Assembly (NCBI GenBank): GCA_937916365.1
Contig: CALFSY010000229.1
Location: forward strand, 1 to 6,101
Reading direction: 5' to 3'
Length of the DNA stretch: 6,101 nucleotides
From: an uncultured Jannaschia sp.
GTDB lineage: Bacteria > Pseudomonadota > Alphaproteobacteria > Rhodobacterales > Rhodobacteraceae
The notes below the pieces were generated by a model. That model saw nothing but the letters and a program-made list of their open reading frames with translations. It had not been told where the DNA came from and searched no databases. Position numbers and translations under genes: made by a program. Below are positions 1 to 5,609 of this stretch, piece after piece. How positions within the stretch are numbered: position 1 is the first letter of the stretch; every line of letters begins with the position of its first letter.

Positions 1-306
1 GCGGGCGAGGCCGAAATCGCCCTAAGCGCGTTGGCCGAGGTGCAACCCAGCGGCCATTTTTTTGGCGCATCCCACACGATGGCGCGCTATCAAACCGAAT
101 TTTACCCGCCGCTTGTCCACAGTTATGCCAATTTTGGCACCTGGACAGAAAACGGCGCCTTGGATGCCACAACACGCGCTACCAAAATTTGGCAAAATAT
201 CCTAACCGCTGATCAACGCCCAAAACTTAACGGGGCACGGGTAGAGGCGCTAAACACCTATATCGCACAGAAAACCGCAACCGGCGGCGCCCCACCGGTA
301 AGTTGA
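1..306 (+). CDS. Trimethylamine methyltransferase (MttB) family protein, C-terminal part
   Basis: The reading frame is open from base 1 and ends at the TGA at 304-306, giving the last 101 residues of a protein that begins outside the window. The TTG at 31 is an internal Leu codon, because the in-frame residues before it continue the family pattern. The segment GHFFGASHTMARYQTEFYPP, followed by NFGTW, DATTRATKIW and a short C-terminal helix, is typical of the C-terminus of MttB-family proteins. The family transfers methyl groups from quaternary or tertiary amines (trimethylamine, glycine betaine and others) to a corrinoid protein in the cytoplasm. The pyrrolysine position, if any, is not in view. 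Alphaproteobacterial members usually lack pyrrolysine and their substrates are mostly unproven, so I assign the family but not the substrate. The gene converges on rfbC, with 57 bases between the two stop codons. Confidence 0.85.
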   Translation, partial: AGEAEIALSALAEVQPSGHFFGASHTMARYQTEFYPPLVHSYANFGTWTENGALDATTRATKIWQNILTADQRPKLNGARVEALNTYIAQKTATGGAPPVS

Positions 307-363
307 GGGTGATTTCACTAAACCAGAATAATTATACCGCACCCTTACCAGATCAGTGATACA

Positions 364-933
364 TCATGTTGGTGCATGATACAAAAATGGGCTGTCGAAT
401 TGGGAAAAATAACCGGCGGCGGCATCTTTATCAGACAAAATCGGCTCTATCGTGCCCAACCCCCAATCAATACTAAGATCGGGATCATCAAATCGCAGTG
501 CTTGTTCGGTTTCGGGTGCATAAAATTCCGAACATTTATATACGATTTCGGTGTCTGGTGTGCGTGTAACAAAACCGTGGGCAAATCCTTCGGGTATCAA
601 AATTTGCTTTCCATTTTCAAAACTTAACTCAACACCAAACCATCTGCCATAGGTGGGCGATCCCCGACGCAGATCGACCGCAACATCAAATAACAGGCCA
701 CGACCGCACCGCACTAATTTCGCTTGGGCCTTGGGCGGCACCTGAAAATGCAAACCGCGAATAGTGCCGATTTGCGTCGATAATGAATGATTATCTTGCA
801 CAAATGCCGTCGGTCCCCCCATGTCGATAATTTTTGCATGGTTATAAGTTTCGGCAAAAAAACCACGCATATCGCCAAATCGATTGGGGGTTATAACGAA
901 AAGCCCTGGAAAACCGGTTTGTTCAACCTGCAT
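364..933 (-). CDS. rfbC: dTDP-4-dehydrorhamnose 3,5-epimerase
   Basis: This 189-residue protein has the length and motif order of RmlC/RfbC, a cytoplasmic cupin-fold enzyme. RmlC epimerises C3 and C5 of dTDP-4-keto-6-deoxyglucose on the way to dTDP-L-rhamnose for surface polysaccharide. Visible motifs are RGFFAETY (23-30), QDNHS (46-50), GTIRGLHFQ (56-64, with the expected catalytic His62), KLVRC (72-76), FDVAVDLRRGSPTYGRW (82-98), ILIPEGFAHGF (111-121), a Tyr in the EFYAPETE segment (about 138) and LSDKD (166-170), which supplies the Asp expected to pair with the His. All key positions are present, so it should be active. The ATG at 931-933 has a GGA seven bases upstream and matches the usual N-terminus. 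The partner genes rfbA, rfbB and rfbD are not in the window; 90 bases separate its start from the upstream lipoprotein gene. A related sugar epimerase cannot be excluded. Confidence 0.93.
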   Translation of the reverse strand: MQVEQTGFPGLFVITPNRFGDMRGFFAETYNHAKIIDMGGPTAFVQDNHSLSTQIGTIRGLHFQVPPKAQAKLVRCGRGLLFDVAVDLRRGSPTYGRWFGVELSFENGKQILIPEGFAHGFVTRTPDTEIVYKCSEFYAPETEQALRFDDPDLSIDWGLGTIEPILSDKDAAAGYFSQFDSPFLYHAPT

Positions 934-1023
934 GTTTGGTTCCGTTTGTATAGCGCAGTGGGGAATATGGACCTATATCTCGCCTACTTTGCAAACGTAT
1001 TGATTGATATTTCACATACATGC

Positions 1024-1404
1024 TTAGCGGAATCTGCATCGCCCTTCGACTGTGAATGATCCGTCTTCGCGGCGCGTAACGGCCCAATCCTTGGTTTCTG
1101 GATCAATGACCCAATCCACAGCAGATCGTCCAACGCGATTAATGCAATGGCGCGTTGCGGGGAATCGTGCGCTTTCGCGTGCATCCTCTAAGGTCGCGCC
1201 ATTTGCCAAGACACGTATGGTGAAGTCGCGGTTTGTTTCCCCCAATGACAGCCGCGCCCGATACGGCAAACCCACAGCTGCATTGCCACGTGGGCCAAAG
1301 ATTTCAGCCAAAGTTGGCAATCGTTCGAGAAGGGCGCACGAAGACACAGACGTGACAACGCCCAATAGGGCAAGTGTCATCAAGGTTGATCTGCGCAAAA
1401 TCAT
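1024..1404 (-). CDS. Small putative lipoprotein downstream of nuoF
   Basis: This is a 126-residue protein of unknown function. The N-terminus has a short basic region (RR at 4-5), a hydrophobic stretch (about 8-20) and a lipobox, Val-Ser-Ser-Cys, with Cys23 as the predicted lipidated residue. This gives a mature protein of about 104 residues anchored to the inner or outer membrane on the periplasmic side. The mature part is polar and contains two cysteines (87 and 123) that could form a disulfide. I recognise no enzyme motif. The ATG at 1402-1404 is chosen because a purine-rich GGGGGAG lies just before it and because it supplies the basic n-region; Met9 is a less likely start. The gene lies 90 bases after nuoF. 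A possible terminator in that gap and an AT-rich TATATA about 20 bases before the start suggest it may be transcribed separately. I see nothing that ties it functionally to complex I. Confidence 0.75.
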   Translation of the reverse strand: MILRRSTLMTLALLGVVTSVSSCALLERLPTLAEIFGPRGNAAVGLPYRARLSLGETNRDFTIRVLANGATLEDARESARFPATRHCINRVGRSAVDWVIDPETKDWAVTRREDGSFTVEGRCRFR

Positions 1405-1448
1405 GGCTCCCCCACCATATATACTGCCCCCATTATCACGACATCATA

Positions 1449-1476
1449 TAAAAGCCCATGCAAATCGTCACATGGG
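1449..1476 (-). terminator. Possible intrinsic terminator after nuoF
   Basis: On the minus strand the arms CCCATG (1476-1471) and CATGGG (1460-1455) form a 6-bp stem with a 10-base loop, followed directly by CTTTTAT (1454-1448). It begins 18 bases after the nuoF stop codon. The stem is short, so this is a weak candidate. If real, it would end the nuoE-nuoF transcript and separate the lipoprotein gene from it. Confidence 0.4.
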
Positions 1477-1494
1477 TGTTTACTGATGCACTAT

Positions 1495-2790
1495 TTATTG
1501 CGCCGCGATCCCAGTCATATGACTGGTTCGGGCGCGAATGCGATCCTCAATCTCATCACGGAAATGGCGAATTAACCCTTGGATTGGCCATGCCGCGGCA
1601 TCACCAAGCGCGCAGATCGTATGACCTTCGACCTGTTTTGTTACATCAAGCAGCATATCTATTTCTTCAACCGCGGCCTCACCTTTTACTAAGCGGTCCA
1701 TGACGCGCATCATCCACCCTGTGCCTTCGCGGCATGGCGTGCATTGGCCGCAACTTTCGTGTTTATAGAATTTCGACAAACGCCAAATTGCCTTAACAAT
1801 GTCGGTTGATTGATCCATCACGATTATGGCCGCCGTGCCTAGGCCCGATTTTTGATCGCGTAACCAATCAAAATCCATTATGGCATCGCGGCGCATTACC
1901 GCCGCCGGTAGACACGGCACCGACGATCCACCCGGAATAACGGCCTTAAGGTTATCCCACCCCCCGCGAATACCACCACAGTGGCGATCAATCAGTTCAT
2001 CAAAAGAAATCGACATTGCCTCTTCCACCACGCATGGGTGATTAACATGACCAGAGATTGCAAACACCTTTGTGCCCGCATTATTTGGGCGACCAAACCC
2101 TGCAAACCATTCGGCCCCCCGCCGTAAAATCGTAGGAACAACGGCAATCGATTCGACATTGTTAACAGTGGTTGGGCAACCGTAAAGCCCCGCCCCCGCC
2201 GGAAATGGCGGTTTCATGCGCGGCATACCTTTTTTACCCTCTAAACTTTCAAGCAACGCGGTTTCTTCACCGCATATGTAGGCCCCTGCCCCATGGTGCA
2301 GATATAGGTCAAAATCCCAATCCGAACCTGCTGCGTTTTTACCTAAAAGTCCGTTATCATAACATTCGTCAATCGCGGATTGCAGAACCTCACGTTCGCG
2401 AATGTATTCACCCCGAATATAGATATAGCAAACATGCGCACCCATCGCAAAAGATGCAATCAAACATCCTTCGATCAATGTATGGGGATCGTTGCGCATA
2501 ATTTCGCGATCTTTGCATGTGCCTGGCTCGGACTCATCGGCATTCACAACCAGATAAGCCGGGCGACCATCGCTTTCCTTAGGCATGAACGACCATTTCA
2601 AACCGGTGGGAAACCCCGCACCGCCACGCCCGCGCAAGCCAGAGGCTTTCATAATCTCCACAATTTTATCACGACCAAGTGCAATTAAATCTTTGGTGCC
2701 ATCCCAATGGCCACGGGTTTTGGCCCCGTTCAATGTGCGATCGCGCATTCCATAAAGATTAGTAAAAATGCGATCCTTATCCTGCAGCAT
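1495..2790 (-). CDS. nuoF: NADH-quinone oxidoreductase subunit F
   Basis: This 431-residue protein is full length for NuoF (Nqo1, the 51-kDa subunit). It sits at the tip of the peripheral arm of respiratory complex I on the cytoplasmic side, oxidises NADH with FMN and passes electrons to its [4Fe-4S] cluster N3. The glycine-rich motif GRGGAGFPTGLKW (54-66) is the NADH/FMN site. It is followed by the conserved NADESEPGTCKDRE (83-96) and GAYICGEETALLESLEGKKG (169-188). The N3 ligands are Cys347, Cys350 and Cys353 in ESCGQCTPCREGT, with Cys393 in the HTICALGD segment. No key residue is missing. The ATG at 2788-2790 has a good Shine-Dalgarno AAGAGG (2796-2801) five bases upstream and the N-terminus matches roseobacter NuoF proteins. 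It is the last gene of the minus-strand unit that begins upstream of nuoE; nuoG, which normally lies downstream in this group, is absent. Confidence 0.98.
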   Translation of the reverse strand: MLQDKDRIFTNLYGMRDRTLNGAKTRGHWDGTKDLIALGRDKIVEIMKASGLRGRGGAGFPTGLKWSFMPKESDGRPAYLVVNADESEPGTCKDREIMRNDPHTLIEGCLIASFAMGAHVCYIYIRGEYIREREVLQSAIDECYDNGLLGKNAAGSDWDFDLYLHHGAGAYICGEETALLESLEGKKGMPRMKPPFPAGAGLYGCPTTVNNVESIAVVPTILRRGAEWFAGFGRPNNAGTKVFAISGHVNHPCVVEEAMSISFDELIDRHCGGIRGGWDNLKAVIPGGSSVPCLPAAVMRRDAIMDFDWLRDQKSGLGTAAIIVMDQSTDIVKAIWRLSKFYKHESCGQCTPCREGTGWMMRVMDRLVKGEAAVEEIDMLLDVTKQVEGHTICALGDAAAWPIQGLIRHFRDEIEDRIRARTSHMTGIAAQ

Positions 2791-2795
2791 CCAAA

Positions 2796-2801
2796 CCTCT
2801 T
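2796..2801 (-). promoter_or_regulatory. Ribosome binding site of nuoF
   Basis: AAGAGG on the minus strand, five bases before the nuoF ATG. It is among the clearest Shine-Dalgarno sequences in the window and fixes the nuoF start. Confidence 0.8.
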
Positions 2802-2849
2802 ATCATATAAACAAATCTTGCATCCCGTGCAGGCCTTAGCATGATTACA

Positions 2850-3098
2850 TTACGCATGGGAACGTTTGTTTCGCCGCGCCTTCCATATCCCATACGTGAT
2901 GAAAAGCGCCCAGACCAGTGCGATTAGTGCCGCAAAATCTGCTATAAATACATAATGTGGGGGTAGGTTTAGCCACCCACCCAAAATTTGTGCCCCCATC
3001 CAAAGAACCATACCAACCGCAATAATCAATGCAGCACGGCGCAACCGCATCTTATAATAAAGCTCAAATTCAATCTGCTGTGGTGATGGTGTATTCAT
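2850..3098 (-). CDS. DUF5337-type two-TM membrane protein of the nuo cluster
   Basis: This is an 82-residue protein with two hydrophobic helices (about 22-42 and 50-72), a polar Gln/Glu-rich N-terminus and a basic C-terminus (KARRNKR). From memory the pattern PQQI near the start, LWMGAQILGG, LPPHYVFIADFAAL and a final IWKARR matches DUF5337, a family of unknown function that I associate with alphaproteobacteria. Paracoccus and Rhodobacter nuo operons are known to carry several unidentified reading frames between their structural genes, and this probably corresponds to one of them. The frame can be extended upstream to a TTG at 3167, but the extra 23 residues look unlike the family and that TTG has no ribosome binding site. 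I therefore chose the ATG at 3096-3098, although its own Shine-Dalgarno is also weak. It lies 59 bases before nuoF. A role in complex I assembly or stability is only an inference from position. Confidence 0.8.
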   Translation of the reverse strand: MNTPSPQQIEFELYYKMRLRRAALIIAVGMVLWMGAQILGGWLNLPPHYVFIADFAALIALVWALFITYGIWKARRNKRSHA

Positions 3099-3173
3099 TA
3101 TGAAACTTTTTAACACTATAGACGGTCGGCAAAACACAAAATGATGGAAAGGTATGGAGGCATCCAAAGTTAC

Positions 3174-3692
3174 TTAAATGCGCGCCTTGGCTTGGGCAAT
3201 GATGTCATATCGTTCACATGTCATTGCAAACCCTTTTTGGTGTGTGTTGAGCCAGGCCACACCCTCCGGATTTAGATTGGCAATTTGATCAAAATGATAG
3301 ATACCAAAATCATTCAACGCCGATTGTAATTTAGGGCCAATCCCGTTGAGTGACGTTAAGTCATCGGCCTGGCCATTTCGCGGTTCGTCCAACAGATATG
3401 GGTTATGATCATCGGTAACCGCCTCCGTATGAATAATGTTTTTGGCTTCTGACGGCGTTTGTGTTATCGAAGATGCGTCAGTATGCGATGCTTGGTTATG
3501 GTGAAAGGCGCCGGACACATCTGGGCTGGTTGCTCGCGCCATGGCTGCCCAAAATCGGGTGGGTGTGCGTAGGCCAAGGTGTAGGGCCTGTAGTGCGGCA
3601 TTTCCAAAAATGGCCACATTATAATTCACTAGATGAACAAAAGTTTGATGCGCCTTTTGGTTGCGCAGCCATACGTCATGTCTGATCATCAT
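3174..3692 (-). CDS. Helix-hairpin-helix domain protein, second of a tandem pair
   Basis: This 172-residue protein has no predicted signal or clear TM helix. Residues 1-55 look like one or two amphipathic helices (segment NYNVAIFGNAALQALHLGLR at 23-42, then RFWAAMAR). Residues 56-98 form a polar, probably disordered linker rich in His, Ser and Thr. Residues 102-172 form a small helix-hairpin-helix-like domain with DDLTSLNGIGPKL (110-122) and YHFDQIAN (132-139). The domain shares about 27 of 54 positions with the C-terminus of the protein encoded just upstream, including the LDEPR lead-in, so the two are paralogous there. The domain resembles the C-terminal tail of rhizobial NuoE. It is more divergent than its neighbour: the conserved region after VAWLN degenerates and most charged residues are changed. 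The start at 3690-3692 has AAGGA about 10 bases upstream. The N-terminal part could be phasin-like, but I could not confirm this. Confidence 0.82.
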   Translation of the reverse strand: MMIRHDVWLRNQKAHQTFVHLVNYNVAIFGNAALQALHLGLRTPTRFWAAMARATSPDVSGAFHHNQASHTDASSITQTPSEAKNIIHTEAVTDDHNPYLLDEPRNGQADDLTSLNGIGPKLQSALNDFGIYHFDQIANLNPEGVAWLNTHQKGFAMTCERYDIIAQAKARI

Positions 3693-3773
3693 GATTTATA
3701 TTTCCTTAAATGTTAGTGTGCCGATGACTTGCATTCAACGCGCATATGCGAGGCGGTCATCTAAATCCATGAT

Positions 3774-4379
3774 TTAGGAATCACCCTCTTCCGCGGCGAG
3801 GCGCCGCGCCTGTTCAACCCAATGATCGCGTGTCACACGGCCATTAAATCCCTCTAGGTTTTGATCAACCCACGCCACTTCGTCCTCTGTCCAGTTTGCA
3901 ACTTGATCGAAATGATAAAACCCTAAACTATGTAAATACTGTTCAAGTTTCGGCCCTACGCCCTTGATGCGTTTCAAATCATCGGGCTGTTCCCCCCGTG
4001 GTTCATCTAAGCGCGCAGGGCGCGTTCCGGTTGGGGGCGGTGTATCCGCAAGCTCTGGCAGTGATGCCGGTGTTATGGGGGTAGGATCCCCGGCGACATC
4101 AACGGATTGATCGGTCGCGATAGGCGTTTGCGCAGGTTCAGCGGCAACGCGCACAGAGGTATGTGCTCGAGCTGGTTGCACAGGCGCGGGTAATGGGCGA
4201 CAAATTGTCAATGATATAAAGGCCCCGAGTGCGACAAAAATTATCGCGCCAAAAAAACTGGCCTGCATAAAGGTCCAGGCCCCTAAAACCATTAACATAA
4301 CGGCGGCAAATGCACCCACTGCCAACGCAACGGCCCATGTCATGGCCGTGCACATCGTCTTGTTTGAATTTGTATCCAT
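3774..4379 (-). CDS. Two-TM protein with NuoE-tail-like helix-hairpin-helix domain
   Basis: This is a 201-residue protein following nuoE. From the chosen start, two hydrophobic helices lie at about 14-33 and 40-60, then a Pro/Ala/Thr-rich linker at about 61-120. A C-terminal helix-hairpin-helix-like domain follows from about 125, marked by LDEPR, DDLKRIKGVGPKL, FYHFDQVANW and VAWVDQNLEGFNGRVTRD. This domain closely matches, from memory, the tail fused to NuoE in rhizobia (DAPRGGKADDLKRI type), so the protein is probably a complex I accessory factor anchored in the membrane, with its soluble domain most likely in the cytoplasm. The frame opens five codons earlier at an ATG at 4392-4394. I prefer the ATG at 4377-4379 because GGGGG lies about nine bases before it and the earlier ATG has no ribosome binding site. 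A gap of about 95 bases and an in-frame nuoE stop separate it from nuoE, and the TM helices show it is not a frameshifted nuoE end. Confidence 0.83.
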   Translation of the reverse strand: MDTNSNKTMCTAMTWAVALAVGAFAAVMLMVLGAWTFMQASFFGAIIFVALGAFISLTICRPLPAPVQPARAHTSVRVAAEPAQTPIATDQSVDVAGDPTPITPASLPELADTPPPTGTRPARLDEPRGEQPDDLKRIKGVGPKLEQYLHSLGFYHFDQVANWTEDEVAWVDQNLEGFNGRVTRDHWVEQARRLAAEEGDS

Positions 4380-4474
4380 GATGTTTGCCCCCATATTCGA
4401 TCTACACTGTTAACATTTACATCAAAATCGTTACTTTGTCTTTAGCCACATTGCACAATATCACATAGCTGGAC

Positions 4475-5146
4475 TCAACGAATTCGTTTGATCGTATCAC
4501 CTTGCTCACGGGCAAGATGCACAGACGCATTAAGTGCATGGCGGTCCGCCGCATAATCCACCAATGATGTTACCCCCCCCGCCGGTTCGGAGGCAAAGCG
4601 CCCATCTTGCGGCCCCGGCGGCGGAACACGACCTGCTGCCAATTCATCTATGATCCAGGCCAGCTTTTCCGCTGTCAAATCTTCGTAATAATCTTTGCCG
4701 ATTTGGGCCATTGGTGCGTTGGCACAGGCACCGAGACATTCGACCTCTTCCCAGGAAAATTTACCATCGGTGCTGACGTGATGGGGATGTTTGGCAATCT
4801 TTTCCTTGCAGACTGTGATTAAATCCTCTGCACCGCAAATCATGCACGACGTTGTTCCGCATATTTGGACATGGGCGGTGGACCCCACAGGCGACAGCTG
4901 AAACATAAAATAAAACGTCGCCACTTCTAAGGCACGAATATGAGCCATGCTTAACATATCCGCCACATATTCAATGGCAGGCCGGGTTAGCCAACCTTCT
5001 TGTTCTTGGGCGCGCCATAGAAGCGGGATTATCGCACTGGCTTGCCGCCCTTCGGGATATTTTTGTATTTGCGTCTCTGCCCAAGTCTGATTTGTGGGCG
5101 TGAAAACAAAAGTTTCGGGTTGATCTGGGTGCAGACGTCTAAGCAT
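4475..5146 (-). CDS. nuoE: NADH-quinone oxidoreductase subunit E
   Basis: This 223-residue protein is NuoE (Nqo2, the 24-kDa subunit), which carries the [2Fe-2S] cluster N1a beside NuoF in the peripheral arm of complex I. The thioredoxin-like fold and its ligands are clear: Cys96 and Cys101 in QICGTTSCMICG, then Cys137 and Cys141 in EEVECLGACANAPM. The N-terminal helical part has YPEGRQASAIIPLLWRAQEQ (30-49) and ALEVATFYFMF (72-82), both typical. After the core (to about 175) a short tail ends in GDTIKRIR. It lacks the linker plus helix-hairpin-helix extension found on NuoE of some other alphaproteobacteria; that domain is encoded by the next two genes. The ATG at 5144-5146 gives the usual MLRRLH start, but its Shine-Dalgarno is poor (a GGA about 12 bases upstream), so translation may depend on other signals. 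Confidence 0.97.
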   Translation of the reverse strand: MLRRLHPDQPETFVFTPTNQTWAETQIQKYPEGRQASAIIPLLWRAQEQEGWLTRPAIEYVADMLSMAHIRALEVATFYFMFQLSPVGSTAHVQICGTTSCMICGAEDLITVCKEKIAKHPHHVSTDGKFSWEEVECLGACANAPMAQIGKDYYEDLTAEKLAWIIDELAAGRVPPPGPQDGRFASEPAGGVTSLVDYAADRHALNASVHLAREQGDTIKRIR

Positions 5147-5232
5147 TGGGCAAATATCCGTAAAAACCTACATTATCCCCTGCTGCAAAAGGCGGCATTT
5201 GTCCATACTATGCAACATCCCATTTCTATCAA

Positions 5233-5382
5233 TCAAATGACAGTGCGCAAATAATCCAATCCATAGGCGACACCTGCACCTACGATCGCCCCAATGAACA
5301 TGCGCAAAGAACCCCGCGCCACCGATGCACCTATCCCGCCGGCCAGGGCACCAATTATCAATATCCACGTAGCATCATTCAT
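5233..5382 (-). CDS. 49-residue glycine-rich membrane protein upstream of nuoE
   Basis: A short open frame runs from ATG (5380-5382) to TGA (5233-5235). Two hydrophobic, glycine-rich segments, ILIIGALAGGIGASVA (7-22) and MFIGAIVGAGVAYG (28-41), flank a short basic turn (RGSLR). The C-terminus is polar (LDYLRTVI). Gly and Ala spaced every three to four residues in both segments resemble glycine-zipper helix packing. The start has a strong Shine-Dalgarno GAGGA (5389-5393) six bases upstream, better than that of nuoE, and a candidate promoter lies about 100 bases upstream. The gene ends 86 bases before nuoE on the same strand, so it is probably the first gene of the nuoE-nuoF unit. A longer frame over the same bases in another register (5168-5368) lacks this logic and is a shadow. 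I do not recognise the family. It could be a complex I assembly or stability peptide, but only position suggests that. Confidence 0.72.
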   Translation of the reverse strand: MNDATWILIIGALAGGIGASVARGSLRMFIGAIVGAGVAYGLDYLRTVI

Positions 5383-5388
5383 TTTTGT

Positions 5389-5393
5389 TCCTC
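5389..5393 (-). promoter_or_regulatory. Ribosome binding site of the 49-residue membrane protein
   Basis: GAGGA on the minus strand, six bases (ACAAAA) before the ATG at 5382. This is the main evidence that the very short frame is translated and that this start is used. Confidence 0.7.
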
Positions 5394-5487
5394 ACTGATC
5401 TAGATAATCGCTTCGTCTGTCTTATCGTATCCACACTTTCGTATTAATTGTAAGAAGTCGCCTCACATATGATCGAGGCTCACAATC

Positions 5488-5516
5488 ATTATATAAGCAT
5501 AAAGTGTGGTATTCAC
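5488..5516 (-). promoter_or_regulatory. Candidate sigma-70-type promoter for the nuoE-nuoF unit
   Basis: On the minus strand a perfect -10 box TATAAT (5493-5488) follows a weak -35 box GTGAAT (5516-5511, three of six consensus positions) with an ideal 17-base spacer. Transcription would start near 5480, leaving a leader of about 100 bases before the 49-residue gene. It lies downstream of the BMP gene and its hairpin, where a promoter for the nuo unit would be expected. A weaker alternative lies inside the leader (TTACAA around 5447-5452 and TACGAT around 5423-5428). Confidence 0.5.
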
Positions 5517-5522
5517 ACCACA
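5505..5522. promoter_or_regulatory. Inverted repeat over the -35 box, possible operator
   Basis: TGTGGT (5505-5510) and ACCACA (5517-5522) are perfect inverted 6-base arms around a 6-base centre that is exactly the candidate -35 box. This geometry would suit a dimeric regulator acting on the promoter. One arm is part of the sequence AAAGTGTGG (5501-5509), which recurs in inverted orientation at 5431-5439 within the leader. No regulator family is assigned. Confidence 0.35.
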
Positions 5523-5564
5523 TCTAGGCGCGGCAAGCGTTACCTCGGCGATATACGATCACAT

Positions 5565-5600
5565 CCCAGGGATTTGAGGTGAAAACATCAAATCCCTGGG
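5565..5600 (-). terminator. Perfect 13-bp hairpin after the BMP gene
   Basis: Bases 5565-5577 and 5588-5600 are exact inverted repeats of 13 bases (CCCAGGGATTTGA and its complement) with a 10-base loop. The hairpin starts nine bases after the stop codon of the BMP-family gene on the minus strand. The stem is GC-rich at its base, as in intrinsic terminators, but no T-run follows on either strand. It may still end or stabilise the BMP transcript, and it marks the boundary between that gene and the nuo unit. Confidence 0.6.
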
Positions 5601-5609
5601 GCGCAAGAT

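Noticed and set aside
297..349. Imperfect stem GGTAA-(5-base bulge)-GGGTG pairing with CACCC-TTACC between the mttB-type gene and rfbC, considered as a bidirectional terminator.
   Set aside because: It has a 5-base bulge, a loop of about 28 bases and no T-run, so it is too weak to call.
363..380. Inverted repeat ATCATG-TTGGTG-CATGAT at the end of rfbC.
   Set aside because: The stem is only 6 bp and AT-rich, overlaps the rfbC stop and coding end, and has no T-run; probably chance.
1052..1486. A 144-codon plus-strand frame opposite the lipoprotein gene.
   Set aside because: It is antisense to a gene with a clear lipoprotein signal and start site. Its basic, low-complexity translation has no recognisable motif.
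2172..2688. Two overlapping plus-strand frames of about 100 codons within nuoF.
   Set aside because: They are antisense to strongly conserved nuoF coding sequence and show no motif.
3099..3167. N-terminal extension of the DUF5337-type protein to a TTG codon at 3167.
   Set aside because: The added residues do not look like the family, there is no ribosome binding site before the TTG, and the ATG at 3098 gives the expected N-terminus.
4380..4480. nuoE and the following helix-hairpin-helix gene considered as one gene split by a frameshift.
   Set aside because: There is a proper stop, about 95 non-coding bases and then two TM helices that fused NuoE proteins would not have, so they are separate genes.
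5168..5368. A 66-codon minus-strand frame rich in Cys, His and Trp that overlaps the 49-residue gene.
   Set aside because: It is out of register with the well-supported small membrane protein, has no ribosome binding site, and its composition looks like a shadow.
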